From positions 104,690 to 168,689 of the forward strand of contig JAHHGV010000013.1 in assembly GCA_019359695.1 (NCBI GenBank): a DNA stretch of 64,000 nucleotides, in the 5' to 3' direction. The position numbers and the translations under genes are program-made. Source of the stretch: Brasilonema angustatum HA4187-MV1 (GTDB lineage: Bacteria > Cyanobacteriota > Cyanobacteriia > Cyanobacteriales > Nostocaceae). Positions 1 through 9,463 of the stretch are shown here, one piece after another. The first letter of the stretch is position 1. Every line of letters begins with the position of its first letter. Below the pieces are notes generated by a model. It was given only the letters and a program-made list of their open reading frames with translations. It did not search any database and was not told where the DNA came from.

Positions 1-295
1 TAACTTGCGTTTGCTTTATAAAATCCTAAAAATGGGTCTCACTCTCAAGAAATTCTCTACAAACAGCAAAAGTCCAGTAAGGATACGTAGAGCAGTAGTA
101 TTTATAATGCGTTATTATATATCGCTTTGAAAGCTGCGGGTTAAAAAACACTGATTAAATAATAATTATTCAGGTTAACTAGTAAGTGTTGGACTCAAGA
201 TGCTCCCAAATTACAATTAACCCACACTTTCATCTGTTTACTACTGTGCCATATCCTTGTTGGATGTTAAGCTTCTATAAGTTGTTCACGACAAC

Positions 296-742
296 CTAGG
301 GAACTTTTTGGCAAAGGATGGGAAAACACAATGCATATTCTTCTACCACCTTGTTGCCTAAGAAGTGCTCTTGTATAATCCGCTCAATGGCTTCCGGGAT
401 TGTTGGGCGATACCGCACAGCATCCGGGTAATCCTTTATTATCAGTCTAGAACAGCAAACTGGCAAGCAGTTGATTTTATTTCCAAATATGCAACTAGAA
501 TTGCCATCTTGCCTTTGGTGAAGACTTAACTGTTTGAGTCGTTTTTTTAAGCCTTCCCAAAAAGGTAAACGAGCTTGTTCGCAGAAGCAGTTAGAAACTA
601 TTTGGACAACACTAGTTAAAATGTCCCTCGGAATGTTCAACAGTTCTAAAGCTTCTATAGAAATACTTAGGGCTTTATTCGCTGGTGTAAGCGTGGTTTT
701 TCGTAGCTCTTGGCAGGACTGGATCACTGTAGTGTTACTCAA
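296..742 (-). CDS. hypothetical protein, 148 aa
   Basis: I do not recognise this protein. The frame opens with TTG at 742, with a GGGAG ribosome-binding site about seven bases upstream, which favours a real gene over chance. The product is soluble-looking and mixed in charge, with several cysteines around residues 52-54 and 90-97, including an adjacent Cys-Cys pair that could bind metal. A plus-strand frame at 534-794 overlaps it but has no good start signal, so I prefer the minus strand. Its neighbour is the groESL operon, which points the other way. The call rests only on frame length and ribosome-binding site. Confidence 0.45.
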   Translation of the reverse strand: MSNTTVIQSCQELRKTTLTPANKALSISIEALELLNIPRDILTSVVQIVSNCFCEQARLPFWEGLKKRLKQLSLHQRQDGNSSCIFGNKINCLPVCCSRLIIKDYPDAVRYRPTIPEAIERIIQEHFLGNKVVEEYALCFPILCQKVP

Positions 743-944
743 ATGGCGGCTCCCTGATTACTGTTCTATATCAATTTCCCAGCTTTGCAAATAAAGTTGC
801 CCATATATCCATATTCGTCATTTACGGAGTAAAACCTGAAAGCTGAGAAAAGTAGAGTATATGTACTTACGTGGGTTTGGGCAAGCAAAGTTCGGGAACC
901 CGTACAAAAGAAAACGTTGCCATTGCACTTCACCTTTAGGTACA

Positions 945-971
945 TTAGCACTCAGGAGTTGAGAGTGCTAA
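945..971 (+). promoter_or_regulatory. CIRCE operator (HrcA binding site)
   Basis: A perfect inverted repeat, TTAGCACTC, nine-base spacer, GAGTGCTAA, ends 17 bases before the groES start. This is the canonical CIRCE element bound by the heat-shock repressor HrcA. It sits between the presumed promoter and the start codon and should repress groESL at normal temperature. Confidence 0.97.
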
Positions 972-988
972 CGAGGTGAGAATTTGGT

Positions 989-1300
989 ATGGCAGCTGTA
1001 ACTTTAAGCGTTTCTACAGTTAAACCCCTGGGCGATCGCGTATTCGTCAAAGTGAACGCGGCTGAAGAAAAGACCGCAGGTGGTCTCTATTTACCCGACA
1101 ATGCAAAAGAAAAGCCCCAAGTAGGCGAAGTTGTTGCCGTCGGTGAAGGCAAAATCAAAGATGACGGTGCTCGTCAAGCGTTGGACGTGAAGGTCGGAGA
1201 TAAAGTTCTCTACTCCAAATACGCTGGTACCGACATCAAACTTGGAACTGACGAATACGTCCTGCTGTCTGAAAAAGACATTCTGGCAGTCGTTTCATAA
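989..1300 (+). CDS. groES: co-chaperonin GroES
   Basis: GroES (Cpn10) forms the seven-subunit lid that caps GroEL during folding of cytosolic proteins. The 103-residue product has the normal family length. It shows the N-terminal PLGDRV motif, the mobile-loop segment after [13 protein letters not shown] and the conserved VGEGKI and [11 protein letters not shown] stretches. A GAGGTGAG ribosome-binding site precedes the ATG. It is the first gene of the groES-groEL operon under a perfect CIRCE element, so heat-shock induction through HrcA is expected. Confidence 0.98.
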   Translation: MAAVTLSVSTVKPLGDRVFVKVNAAEEKTAGGLYLPDNAKEKPQVGEVVAVGEGKIKDDGARQALDVKVGDKVLYSKYAGTDIKLGTDEYVLLSEKDILAVVS

Positions 1301-1306
1301 TCTTTT

Positions 1307-1334
1307 AGTCATTTGTCATCAGTCATTTGTCATG
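1307..1334 (+). repeat. tandem 14-base repeat between groES and groEL
   Basis: Two adjacent copies of AGTCATTTGTCAT(C/G) lie in the groES-groEL spacer. This is a short tandemly repeated repetitive sequence of the sort common between nostocalean genes. No function is evident. Confidence 0.75.
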
Positions 1335-1403
1335 AGTTGTTGGCAAAGGACAAAAAACAAATAACATTCTTTGTAGTTTTCTGCTAAACATTCTTTGACA
1401 ATT

Positions 1404-3044
1404 ATGGCAAAGCGCATCATTTACAACGAAAACGCACGTCGTGCCCTAGAAAAAGGCATGGACATCTTGACTGAAGCGGTAGCTGTTACCCTCGGTCCCA
1501 AAGGTCGTAACGTAGTCCTAGAGAAAAAGTTTGGCGCACCACAAATCATTAATGACGGTGTGACCATTGCTAAAGAAATTGAATTGGAAGACCACGTCGA
1601 AAACACTGGCGTTGCTTTGATCCGTCAAGCGGCTTCCAAGACGAACGATGCTGCCGGTGATGGCACCACAACTGCGACCGTTTTGGCTCATGCAGTGGTC
1701 AAAGAAGGCTTACGCAACGTTGCAGCTGGTGCAAATGCTATTTCGCTGAAACGTGGTATTGATAAGGCTACCAACTTCTTGGTAGACAAAATCAAAGAAC
1801 ACGCTCGTCCCGTAGAAGATTCCAAAGCAATTGCCCAGGTTGGTTCAATCTCTGCTGGTAACGACGAAGAAGTCGGTCAGATGATTGCCGAAGCAATGGA
1901 TAAGGTGGGTAAAGAAGGTGTAATTTCCTTGGAAGAAGGAAAGTCCATGACCACCGAATTGGAAATCACAGAAGGGATGCGTTTTGAGAAAGGCTACATC
2001 TCTCCCTACTTTGCGACCGATCCCGAGCGGATGGAAGCAGTTTTCGATGAGCCTTTCATCCTGCTAACCGATAAGAAAATCGCTCTGGTACAAGACCTCG
2101 TACCCGTATTAGAGCAAGTAGCTCGTGCTGGTCGTCCTTTGGTGATTATCGCTGAAGATATTGAAAAAGAAGCTTTGGCAACTTTGGTCGTTAACCGCCT
2201 GCGTGGTGTGCTGAACGTGGCTGCGGTGAAGGCTCCTGGGTTTGGCGATCGCCGCAAATCAATGCTAGAAGACATCGGTATCCTCACCGGTGGTCAAGTT
2301 GTCACAGAAGATGCTGGTTTGAAACTAGATAGCACCAAGTTAGATTCTCTAGGTAAGGCTCGCCGCATCACAATCACCAAAGACAACACCACCATTGTTG
2401 CCGAAGGTAACGAAGCTGCAGTTAAAGCTCGGATTGACCAAATTCGCCGTCAAATCGAAGAAACCGAATCTTCCTACGACAAAGAAAAGCTACAAGAGCG
2501 TCTTGCTAAGCTAGCTGGTGGTGTCGCCGTCGTTAAGGTGGGCGCTGCGACCGAAACCGAAATGAAGGACAAGAAGCTGCGTTTAGAAGACGCTATCAAC
2601 GCTACCAAAGCTGCTGTGGAAGAAGGTATCGTTCCTGGTGGTGGTACAACACTGGCTCACCTGTCTCCTGCACTGGAAGAATGGGCAAACGGCAACCTCA
2701 AAGCTGAAGAGTTGACTGGTGCGTTAATTGTAGCTCGCGCCTTGGCTGCTCCTCTCAAGAGAATTGCTGAAAACGCTGGTCAGAACGGTGCTGTCATTGC
2801 CGAGCGCGTTAAGGAAAAAGACTTCAACATCGGCTACGATGCTGCTAAGAACGAGTTTGTTGATCTGTTTGCAGCTGGTATCGTTGATCCTGCCAAAGTT
2901 ACCCGTTCTGCTTTGCAAAACGCTGCATCCATTGCTGGTATGGTGTTAACCACTGAATGTATTGTGGTTGACAAGCCTGAGCCAAAGGATAACGCTCCTG
3001 CTGGTGCTGGCGCTGGTATGGGCGGCGGCGACTTCGATTACTAA
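1404..3044 (+). CDS. groL: chaperonin GroEL (operonic GroEL1 type)
   Basis: GroEL is the 60-kDa double-ring ATPase that folds cytosolic proteins with GroES. The protein from the ATG at 1404 is 546 residues, the standard length, beginning [13 protein letters not shown]. An upstream TTG at 1395 would add three residues but lacks support. Visible signatures are the ATP-binding [10 protein letters not shown] and the [12 protein letters not shown] segment, plus the apical-domain glycines. The C-terminus is a short Gly/Met tail ending in FDY rather than the long GGM repeat of Escherichia coli. Cyanobacteria usually have a second, unlinked groEL; this is the copy coupled to groES. A strong terminator follows. 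Confidence 0.98.
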   Translation: MAKRIIYNENARRALEKGMDILTEAVAVTLGPKGRNVVLEKKFGAPQIINDGVTIAKEIELEDHVENTGVALIRQAASKTNDAAGDGTTTATVLAHAVVKEGLRNVAAGANAISLKRGIDKATNFLVDKIKEHARPVEDSKAIAQVGSISAGNDEEVGQMIAEAMDKVGKEGVISLEEGKSMTTELEITEGMRFEKGYISPYFATDPERMEAVFDEPFILLTDKKIALVQDLVPVLEQVARAGRPLVIIAEDIEKEALATLVVNRLRGVLNVAAVKAPGFGDRRKSMLEDIGILTGGQVVTEDAGLKLDSTKLDSLGKARRITITKDNTTIVAEGNEAAVKARIDQIRRQIEETESSYDKEKLQERLAKLAGGVAVVKVGAATETEMKDKKLRLEDAINATKAAVEEGIVPGGGTTLAHLSPALEEWANGNLKAEELTGALIVARALAAPLKRIAENAGQNGAVIAERVKEKDFNIGYDAAKNEFVDLFAAGIVDPAKVTRSALQNAASIAGMVLTTECIVVDKPEPKDNAPAGAGAGMGGGDFDY

Positions 3045-3189
3045 GATTCTTTTGACATCCCCCTAGCTTGTGCTGCATGGGGGATTCAAAAGAATCACTA
3101 CTGAGGTTTTCTGGTTGTACGAAAATCCTCACCGAAAGACGGGGGTTACCGTGAACCAGAGGTGATTTAAATATTTTTATAAAAATTTA

Positions 3190-3220
3190 CCGCCTGTCTT
3201 GTTAAGACAGGCGGTTTTTT
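3190..3220 (+). terminator. rho-independent terminator of groESL
   Basis: A perfect 11-bp stem (CCGCCTGTCTT with AAGACAGGCGG) and a three-base loop is followed directly by six T residues, 146 bases after the groEL stop. Confidence 0.95.
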
Positions 3221-3515
3221 GTGCTAATGATTTGTCACACTGCTATGCTGCCGTTACACAAGACTGATTCACATTTCCGCAATACCTACTCAAAATTGAC
3301 TAGTTTTGAAGATAAATACGTACGAACTATGTTACAGTTTCCAACCCTGACGGCTGAGTGTAAGCTTTTAGCAGATTTTCTTTTTCTATAACTTCCCTCT
3401 ACGGCGTTTGATAGTAAGGAATATGCCCCGCCTTGCTTATCTTTACAAAAATAAAGACACTTTTACTTGCGTTGAAGATTTTACACACAAGAGGCAGGGA
3501 CGAGGTCTTACAAGA

Positions 3516-3635
3516 TCACGTTGGAGCACCAAGTCCGGCGTAGGATCCATAAAAGAAAATACCTACAACGGTGATGACACCTAAACCTGCGATTGTCGCG
3601 ACAACCCACAGAGGAATTCTGCCACTTCCAGACAC
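3516..3635 (-). CDS. psbJ: photosystem II protein PsbJ
   Basis: PsbJ is a single-span thylakoid subunit of photosystem II that influences electron flow near the QB site. The 39-residue product starts at GTG with a GGAG ribosome-binding site (GAGAGGAGAAAAAGCA just upstream) and reads [20 protein letters not shown] followed by a glycine-rich helix and an [10 protein letters not shown] end. It is the last gene of the minus-strand psbE-psbF-psbL-psbJ operon, the conserved cyanobacterial order. A longer overlapping frame in another phase is a shadow. Confidence 0.95.
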   Translation of the reverse strand: MSGSGRIPLWVVATIAGLGVITVVGIFFYGSYAGLGAPT

Positions 3636-3711
3636 TGCTTTTTCTCCTCTCTTTGCTAAAAAAATTAATGACAAAAGTTAAAAAAACATGACTCAATAGC
3701 CGTCATTCCAG

Positions 3712-3831
3712 TTAGTTAAAGAAGTAACTGGAAAACAAAATACCAAGAACGAAAATCATTAACAGTCCGAGGTAAAGCGAAGTTCGGTTCAGTTCAACCG
3801 GCTGCTTATTAGGATTGGGGCTTCTTTCCAT
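3712..3831 (-). CDS. psbL: photosystem II protein PsbL
   Basis: PsbL is a 39-residue single-span photosystem II subunit at the monomer-monomer interface, needed for QA function and dimer stability. The translation [20 protein letters not shown] followed by a hydrophobic helix and a SSYFFN end matches the family over its full length. It starts at ATG nine bases downstream of psbF, within psbEFLJ. Confidence 0.97.
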   Translation of the reverse strand: MERSPNPNKQPVELNRTSLYLGLLMIFVLGILFSSYFFN

Positions 3832-3840
3832 GATTTTTTC

Positions 3841-3978
3841 CTAACGTTGAATAAACTGCATTGCGGCGATCGCGCCTAAAAAGAAGATAGTTGGCACAGC
3901 TAGAGTGTGAACTGCCAGCCATCTGACTGTAAAAATTGGATAGGTAACTGGTTGATTGACGTTATTTCCGCTAGTCAT
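3841..3978 (-). CDS. psbF: cytochrome b559 beta subunit PsbF
   Basis: PsbF pairs with PsbE so that one histidine from each ligates the haem of cytochrome b559 in photosystem II. The 45-residue product begins [20 protein letters not shown], with the haem-ligand histidine in the following LAVHTLAVP segment, then one membrane helix and a terminal FIQR. It starts nine bases after the psbE stop and ends nine bases before the psbL start. Confidence 0.98.
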   Translation of the reverse strand: MTSGNNVNQPVTYPIFTVRWLAVHTLAVPTIFFLGAIAAMQFIQR

Positions 3979-3987
3979 GATTTCAAA

Positions 3988-4239
3988 CTACTTTGTGTTA
4001 CTAAACTGTTCTACTTGTTGTTTTGCATCAAAACGGTTATTCACAATTGGCAATTCCTGCCGTGCTCCTGGGTAATATTCATTAGGACGAGGAGTACCAA
4101 ACGCATCGTATGCCAAGCCAGTGCTGACAAATAACCAACCCGCAATAAACAGTGCAGGAATGGTGATGCTGTGGATCACCCAGTAACGAACGCTCGTAAT
4201 AATGTCCGAAAATGGACGCTCTCCAGTAGTTCCTGACAT
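3988..4239 (-). CDS. psbE: cytochrome b559 alpha subunit PsbE
   Basis: PsbE is the alpha subunit of cytochrome b559, required for assembly and photoprotection of photosystem II. The 83-residue product has the family start [20 protein letters not shown], the haem-ligand histidine in WVIHSITIP, one membrane helix and the lumenal [10 protein letters not shown] segment. It is the first gene of psbEFLJ and lies 95 bases downstream of ycf48, its usual partner. Confidence 0.98.
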   Translation of the reverse strand: MSGTTGERPFSDIITSVRYWVIHSITIPALFIAGWLFVSTGLAYDAFGTPRPNEYYPGARQELPIVNNRFDAKQQVEQFSNTK

Positions 4240-4334
4240 TTATATCCCTACCTTCACAAAAATTGTTATTGAGATCATTATCCTACAAAGTTAAGAAAGA
4301 GTTACACCTCGTAACTTCTTTCTCAGAATTTAGC

Positions 4335-5357
4335 TTAAGCAGCCTCTGATTTGGTAGCAGCTGCAATACTTGGATTGTATTTTAGTAAAATACCGCGATC
4401 GCCAATCACAAATCCCTTGTCTGGATTCAGAAAAACAATTTTGTAAAAATTGGCGGGAACTTCTTCAACGTCACGGTCTTTTTCCCAAGTTTTGCCACCA
4501 TCAAGACTGCGCAGCAAATTACCGCTACCACCACTGATCCAAAGTTCATCTGGTGTACGATAAGCCAGATCTAGTAACCCCCAACTAGTAGAAAGCTCTG
4601 GATTTTGAGCTTTTTGCCATTCCTCTGGGTGAACTGGGTCGGTAAACTGTACCTGACCACCTCGTGCTAACATCCATACTTGACCATTTTCGGCAAATCC
4701 CATATTTTCTACCCGTCGGGAACTATTCCGGTTGTGGGGTTCCCAAGCATTTAACCCTGGTTCCCAAGTTGAGTAGAAGTTACCTTTTGCAGAAACAGCC
4801 ACATATTTGCCATCAGGAGAACGTTCGATGTTGCGAACCACGCCAACAGCTTGTTCTACCTGTGCTTTCCAGTTTTTACCGCCATCTGTAGTTTTGTATA
4901 TCGCTCCTACATCTGTCGCGATCTCAACTGTGTTTTGTCCCAGTGCGACAGTACTAACAGGATTACCTGGTAGCTTTTCACTCAGTTGAATGCGGAACCA
5001 AGAACGACCTTCATCGGTGGTGTGTAATAACAGAGCCGGTTCTCCAGCTATCCACCCCTCTTTACCTCTAAAACTGATCGTGTTAAAACGATACCTTTGG
5101 TCATCTAATTCTAATTCTAGAGGTTGCCAAGTTGTACCACCATCTTTTGTTTCCAAAAGAGTAGCATTGCTGCCTACTAGGAAACCATGCTGGGGGTTAT
5201 CTGTAAAAGCAATATCCAGTAGTTTTGCTTGTGTTGGGACAGAAATAACTTCCCAAGGATTGAAGGTGGTTGAGGGAACATTACTACAACCAACACACAT
5301 CAGGATGACCACGAACAAAGCGAGTATTCGTTGGCAAATTTTTACAATCGGGAGCAT
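4335..5357 (-). CDS. ycf48: photosystem II assembly factor Ycf48 (HCF136 homologue)
   Basis: Ycf48 is a lumenal beta-propeller factor that binds precursor D1 early in assembly of the photosystem II reaction centre. The 340-residue product has an N-terminal lipoprotein-type signal (hydrophobic core, then CVGCSN), consistent with thylakoid export and lipid anchoring. Repeated propeller motifs follow, such as TKDGGTTWQPL, TTDEGRSWFRI, TTDGGKNWKA and SLDGGKTWEKD. Length is normal. Its position between rubA and psbEFLJ is the conserved cyanobacterial order, and all three units act in photosystem II biogenesis. Confidence 0.97.
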   Translation of the reverse strand: MLPIVKICQRILALFVVILMCVGCSNVPSTTFNPWEVISVPTQAKLLDIAFTDNPQHGFLVGSNATLLETKDGGTTWQPLELELDDQRYRFNTISFRGKEGWIAGEPALLLHTTDEGRSWFRIQLSEKLPGNPVSTVALGQNTVEIATDVGAIYKTTDGGKNWKAQVEQAVGVVRNIERSPDGKYVAVSAKGNFYSTWEPGLNAWEPHNRNSSRRVENMGFAENGQVWMLARGGQVQFTDPVHPEEWQKAQNPELSTSWGLLDLAYRTPDELWISGGSGNLLRSLDGGKTWEKDRDVEEVPANFYKIVFLNPDKGFVIGDRGILLKYNPSIAAATKSEAA

Positions 5358-5445
5358 CTGTTATCTGTTTGTTTTTTTGTGAATTTGTGAATTTGTGTAT
5401 GGGTTTTGTGTTATTCAGGTATTACCCACCCGTAAAGAACGTGTT

Positions 5446-5781
5446 TTATCGTAAGCCATAGAGACTAAGAAAAAACAAAAAGGCAACAGCCAAAGCTCCG
5501 AAAATGAGAAGATTTTTCTGACCTGGTGTGAGAGTATTCACACCCAAACCAAAGTTTAGATTTTCTTTAAAGCCGGATGCTGTGCCAGCAGGACCAACGT
5601 TTGCAAAAGCACTCTTTTTTGCACCGCAAACTGGACAGCGCCAATCAGAAGATATTTCCGCAAAGCCTGTCCCTGGAGCGATGTCACGCTTGTCGTCCCC
5701 CTTCTCGGGTTCGTAAACGTAACCGCAAGAACGGCACTCGTAGCGGTCTAACGCAGTTGTTTCAACAGCTTGTTCGCTCAT
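5446..5781 (-). CDS. rubA: membrane-anchored rubredoxin RubA
   Basis: RubA is a rubredoxin with a single Fe(Cys)4 centre, needed for accumulation of photosystems, chiefly early photosystem II assembly. The 111-residue product has the two iron-binding knuckles, YECRSCGYVYEP near residues 14-25 and WRCPVCGAKK near 48-57. A linker and a C-terminal membrane helix of about 20 residues (LLIFGALAVAFLFFLSLYG) follow. This C-terminal anchor separates the photosynthetic rubredoxin from soluble ones. It heads the minus-strand rubA-ycf48-psbEFLJ run. Confidence 0.97.
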   Translation of the reverse strand: MSEQAVETTALDRYECRSCGYVYEPEKGDDKRDIAPGTGFAEISSDWRCPVCGAKKSAFANVGPAGTASGFKENLNFGLGVNTLTPGQKNLLIFGALAVAFLFFLSLYGLR

Positions 5782-5941
5782 GGCTCTTGGCCTCGGTGAG
5801 AAGCAAATATTAAATATACGTTAAAAATTATGACATTAAGTGTTAGGTTTTTCTATGTTGACCAAAAACGAATCAAATCATCTACAACTCTGTTTGTTGA
5901 GATTCAAGAAAGTCAAAAAGATATAATGTAAAAGAAGTTTA

Positions 5942-6057
5942 CACTTCACCGGATGCCTCTCGCTTGCCCCTTGAGCGATCTGCCGCTATCTGGAGCACGA
6001 AGCGATCGCCCACTCAGCGCAGCTTCTTCAAAAGAAGGCACGGCATCCGGTGAAGTG
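5942..6057. repeat. MITE-like inverted repeat in the rubA-ndhC spacer
   Basis: Perfect 16-base arms CACTTCACCGGATGCC (5942-5957) and its reverse complement (6042-6057) bound an 84-base centre rich in GCGATCGC-type sequence. The element occupies most of the rubA-ndhC spacer (5782-6182). It resembles the dispersed palindromic repeats of nostocalean genomes. Apparent reading frames across it on both strands are products of the symmetry and are not annotated. Confidence 0.7.
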
Positions 6058-6182
6058 AACGCCCTCCGGGTTCGCCCAAGGGGAGAACCCAAGCCCAGAG
6101 CTAGTTGCCGTGAGAGCGAGAAACCCTTTCCCAGCACTGGTCTGGTTAAAGTTATTAGCACCAAAAGCGGTAGAAACTGATT

Positions 6183-6545
6183 GTGTTTGTCCTTAGCGGT
6201 TACGAGTATCTTCTTGGCTTCTTCATTATCTGTAGCCTAGTGCCTGCCTTGGCTCTGTCAGCGTCCAAGCTCCTGCGACCCAGCGGTCGCAACCCAGAAC
6301 GGCGCACCACATATGAATCCGGCATGGAACCCATTGGTGGAGCTTGGATTCAATTCAACATTCGCTACTACATGTTCGCGCTGGTCTTCGTCATCTTTGA
6401 TGTTGAGACTGTATTTTTGTATCCTTGGGCGGTTGCTTTCCACCGTCTTGGGCTATTGGCATTTATTGAAGCGCTAATTTTTATTGCAATTCTTGTCGTT
6501 GCCCTAGCGTACGCATGGCGTAAAGGAGCTTTGGAATGGTCTTAG
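6183..6545 (+). CDS. ndhC: NAD(P)H-quinone oxidoreductase subunit 3 (NdhC)
   Basis: NdhC is the NuoA-type membrane subunit of the cyanobacterial NDH-1 complex, which oxidises reduced ferredoxin and reduces plastoquinone in respiration and cyclic electron flow. The 120-residue product has three membrane helices and the conserved loop with [12 protein letters not shown], plus [12 protein letters not shown] in helix two. It starts with GTG at 6183. Its end overlaps ndhK by ten bases, as is usual for the translationally coupled ndhCKJ operon. Confidence 0.97.
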   Translation: MFVLSGYEYLLGFFIICSLVPALALSASKLLRPSGRNPERRTTYESGMEPIGGAWIQFNIRYYMFALVFVIFDVETVFLYPWAVAFHRLGLLAFIEALIFIAILVVALAYAWRKGALEWS

Positions 6546-7270
6546 ATACTAACATAGAACAGCAAAAAGAGCGCATTCTCAACCCAATGTCGCGGACTAC
6601 AGTAACCCAAGATTTGTCAGAAAACGTTATCCTGACGACGGTTGATGACCTCTACAACTGGGTGCGCCTTTCTAGCCTTTGGCCGATGCTGTTTGGTACC
6701 GCTTGCTGCTTTATTGAATTTGCAGCTTTGATTGGTTCCCGATTTGACTTTGACCGCTTTGGTTTGATTCCCCGTTCTAGCCCTCGTCAAGCTGACTTAA
6801 TTATTACTGCAGGCACAATTACCATGAAGATGGCACCTCAGCTTGTGCGTCTTTATGAGCAAATGCCAGAACCCAAGTACGTGATTGCTATGGGTGCTTG
6901 CACGATTACTGGCGGTATGTTCAGCGTGGATTCTCCTTCGGCTGTACGCGGTGTCGATAAATTGATTCCAGTGGACGTTTACTTACCCGGTTGTCCCCCA
7001 CGTCCAGAGGCGATTATTGACGCAATAATCAAGCTGCGCAAGAAGATAGCAAATGATTCGATGCAGGAACGCGATCGAATTAAGCAAACCCACCGCTATT
7101 ACAGCACAACTCACAACCTCAAACCCGCAGAGCAAATCCACACTGGTAAATATTTACGGACAGAATCTCGCTTCGCACCACCGAAGGAGTTGACTGAGGC
7201 GATCGGTTTACCCGTCCCACCTGCTCTTTTGACTCAAAAGGTACAAAAGGAGGAAACTAAGCGTGGCTGA
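6536..7270 (+). CDS. ndhK: NAD(P)H-quinone oxidoreductase subunit K (NdhK)
   Basis: NdhK is the NuoB-type peripheral-arm subunit that carries cluster N2, the last iron-sulfur centre before plastoquinone. In the 244-residue product the cluster ligands are visible: the tandem cysteines in [11 protein letters not shown] near residue 60, a cysteine in [12 protein letters not shown] and one in [12 protein letters not shown]. The C-terminal extension past residue 185 is typical of cyanobacterial and chloroplast forms. It overlaps ndhC by ten bases and ndhJ by eight. Confidence 0.98.
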   Translation: MVLDTNIEQQKERILNPMSRTTVTQDLSENVILTTVDDLYNWVRLSSLWPMLFGTACCFIEFAALIGSRFDFDRFGLIPRSSPRQADLIITAGTITMKMAPQLVRLYEQMPEPKYVIAMGACTITGGMFSVDSPSAVRGVDKLIPVDVYLPGCPPRPEAIIDAIIKLRKKIANDSMQERDRIKQTHRYYSTTHNLKPAEQIHTGKYLRTESRFAPPKELTEAIGLPVPPALLTQKVQKEETKRG

Positions 7271-7949
7271 AGAATCGAAAGAAGAATCCAAAGCTGAAGA
7301 ATCTAAAGCTGAAGAATCCAAAGCTGAAGAATCCAAAGCTGAAAAATCCAAAGCTAAAAAACCTAAAGCTGAAGAATCTAAAGAAGAATCCAAAGCTAAA
7401 AAACCTAAAGCTGAAGAATCAGAAGAAGAATCCGACGACGAAGCAGCACCAGCAGAGGAAAAGTCAATAGTCAAAGCAGGCGCGGTTTCCCTGTGGTTAA
7501 CTGAAAATGGCTTTGATCATGAGTCTCTACAAGCAGATCATAGCGGTATAGAGATTATTAAAGTTGAGGCAGATTTTCTGCTTCCACTTTGCACTGCACT
7601 GTATGCTTACGGGTTTAATTCTCTCCAGTGTCAAGCTGGGATTGATTTGGGGCCAGGACAGCAGTTGGTTAGTGTCTATAACTTGATTAAAATCAGTGAT
7701 AATGCTGACCGTCCTGAAGAAGTGCGTCTCAAAGTGTTCCTCCCACGGGAAAATCCCAGAGTTCCCTCAGTTTACTGGATTTGGAAGACAGCAGACTGGC
7801 AAGAACGTGAGTCCTACGATATGTATGGCATTTTCTACGAAGGACACCCAGATCTGAAGCGGATTTTGATGCCAGAAGATTGGGTAGGTTGGCCCTTACG
7901 TAAGGATTACGTGTCGCCTGACTTCTATGAGTTGCAGGACGCTTATTAA
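7263..7949 (+). CDS. ndhJ: NAD(P)H-quinone oxidoreductase subunit J (NdhJ) with repetitive N-terminal extension
   Basis: NdhJ is the NuoC-type subunit of the NDH-1 hydrophilic arm. The conserved core runs from about residue 68 ([14 protein letters not shown]) to the end, with [12 protein letters not shown] and the closing [14 protein letters not shown]. The protein is 228 residues, against about 170-180 for most cyanobacterial NdhJ. The extra 60 or so N-terminal residues are an almost pure Glu/Lys/Ser/Ala repeat ([13 protein letters not shown] and similar). The extension looks translated, because the GTG at 7263 follows a strong AAGGAGG ribosome-binding site and there is no good internal start. 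It overlaps ndhK by eight bases. Confidence 0.95.
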   Translation: MAEESKEESKAEESKAEESKAEESKAEKSKAKKPKAEESKEESKAKKPKAEESEEESDDEAAPAEEKSIVKAGAVSLWLTENGFDHESLQADHSGIEIIKVEADFLLPLCTALYAYGFNSLQCQAGIDLGPGQQLVSVYNLIKISDNADRPEEVRLKVFLPRENPRVPSVYWIWKTADWQERESYDMYGIFYEGHPDLKRILMPEDWVGWPLRKDYVSPDFYELQDAY

Positions 7950-7971
7950 AGCAAGCGCATCTTATTGTTAG

Positions 7972-8014
7972 CCCCTCTTTGCGATTTGTCGTCGAAGAGG
8001 GGTTTGTTTTTTTG
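7972..8014 (+). terminator. terminator of ndhCKJ
   Basis: CCCCTCTT at 7972 pairs with AAGAGGGG ending at 8002, followed by a T-rich run, 22 bases after the ndhJ stop. Confidence 0.8.
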
Positions 8015-8069
8015 TTTCGCAACAGAGGACGCACACACGCATAAGTGTAGAAACACACATCTACATGTA

Positions 8070-8094
8070 GGGTGGGCATCGGTAATGCCCACCC
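8070..8094. repeat. palindromic GGTGGGCAT repeat
   Basis: GGGTGGGCAT, five-base loop, ATGCCCACCC. The same core recurs as the arms of the element at 30102-30173, so it is a dispersed repeat. Confidence 0.75.
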
Positions 8095-8170
8095 TGGCTA
8101 ATTCAAGAGTGTATTGCACCTGAAAGTGGGTGATGATAGAAATAGTCAGCACGTCATACGCTATTATCCG

Positions 8171-9463
8171 ATGTCTGAAGAATTATTAAAGTCTTTTCAG
8201 GAAGCATATAGAAATTTGGAACTTTTGCCACTTGTAGAACCGAAGGATCTGTCTAGATTTAGAGTTGATTACGGTGGCGAGATTATTGAAGAATTAGAGC
8301 AATTAGTTGAAGATAGCCCTAGTGCTGATGGCAAGATTATCTTTACAGGACATCGTGGGTGTGGTAAGTCCACTTTGTTAGCTGAATTTAGCAGGCGATT
8401 GCGCGATCGCTATTTTGTGGTTTCCTTTTCTATTGCCGACACAATAGAGATGTCGGATGTTAATCATATCAACATCTTATTTGCCATTGCACTCAACTTA
8501 ATGTCTGAGGCGGAAGCAAGCCGAGTGGAAATTCCTCAATCCACTAAAGAACCTCTTTATAAGTGGTTTGCTAAGCGCACTCGTACTGAAGAAACAAAAT
8601 TTCAAGGAGAAGCTTCAACAGGCTTTGACTTTTTCAAGTTAATTATTACAAAATTGAAAGTAGATTCTACCATTAGGTATGAAATTAAGCAAGAGTTTGA
8701 ACGCAAATTATCAGATTTAGTTGCTAGAATTAATGAAATAGCTGCTTTGATTCAAGTGGCATCAAAGAAAGAAATTTTAGTTATTATTGATGATTTAGAT
8801 AAACTTGATCTAGCAAGAGTTAATGAAATTTATAAAAATAATATCAAGGCTCTTTGCCAACCTAATATCCGGATAATCTATACCATACCAATAGCTATCA
8901 TCCGCGAAACTTTTCTCAGCACAGTCATTGCTACAGAAACCAACAATCAAATTGTAGTCATGCCTGTCTTAAAAATATTTGAAAAAGGCAAAAACCGTTT
9001 GCCGGATTCTCGACCACGTCAGGAAGCTACAGATGTTTTGTGTGAAATTTTAGATAAGCGGCTTGCTACTAACTTAATTGAAAGTCATACTGCTGAAAAG
9101 ATAGTTGTCACAAGTGGTGGAGTGTTGCGAGAGTTAATTAGAATTGCCAATGAATGTTGTCGGATTTGTTTAAGGTTAATCAGGCGAAAAACAGGAGAAC
9201 AAGTCATTATTGATGATAGTGTTCTACAGCAAGCAGTGACTAAAATACGTAATGACTTTGCTATTCGCCTAAGCAAGATTGATTATGATATTTTGCAAAA
9301 AACTTATCAAAACTTCATGCCGGATGACCCAAAACAACCAGAGTTCTTAGATTTACTACATGGTTTATATGTGCTGGAATATCGTAATGATGAGCCTTGG
9401 TACGATGTTCACCCGGTTGTTGTAGAAACTTTGAGAAGGCGAGGGTTAATTAATGGAAGCTAG
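8171..9463 (+). CDS. P-loop ATPase, STAND/AAA-like, partner of downstream TPR protein
   Basis: This is a soluble ATPase of unknown biological role. From the ATG at 8171 it has 430 residues; a TTG at 8114 would add 19. The Walker A motif GHRGCGKST lies near residues 60-68 and a strong Walker B, ILVIIDDLDK, near 202-211. A helical region and a C-terminal winged-helix-like segment (LLHGLYVLEY to HPVVVETLRRRGL) follow, as in STAND and archaeal-type ATPases. The stop overlaps the next gene by 11 bases, so the two products are probably made together. The context (TPR sensor-like partner, Rpn-like gene next) resembles a conflict or signalling module, but this is inference. Confidence 0.8.
   Translation: MSEELLKSFQEAYRNLELLPLVEPKDLSRFRVDYGGEIIEELEQLVEDSPSADGKIIFTGHRGCGKSTLLAEFSRRLRDRYFVVSFSIADTIEMSDVNHINILFAIALNLMSEAEASRVEIPQSTKEPLYKWFAKRTRTEETKFQGEASTGFDFFKLIITKLKVDSTIRYEIKQEFERKLSDLVARINEIAALIQVASKKEILVIIDDLDKLDLARVNEIYKNNIKALCQPNIRIIYTIPIAIIRETFLSTVIATETNNQIVVMPVLKIFEKGKNRLPDSRPRQEATDVLCEILDKRLATNLIESHTAEKIVVTSGGVLRELIRIANECCRICLRLIRRKTGEQVIIDDSVLQQAVTKIRNDFAIRLSKIDYDILQKTYQNFMPDDPKQPEFLDLLHGLYVLEYRNDEPWYDVHPVVVETLRRRGLINGS

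Noticed and set aside
3508..3696. 62-codon minus-strand frame overlapping psbJ
   Set aside because: The psbJ frame in another phase has a perfect family match, so this is a shadow.
5946..6180. Facing 72- and 75-codon frames in the rubA-ndhC spacer
   Set aside because: Both lie in an inverted-repeat element and mirror each other; no start signal is present.
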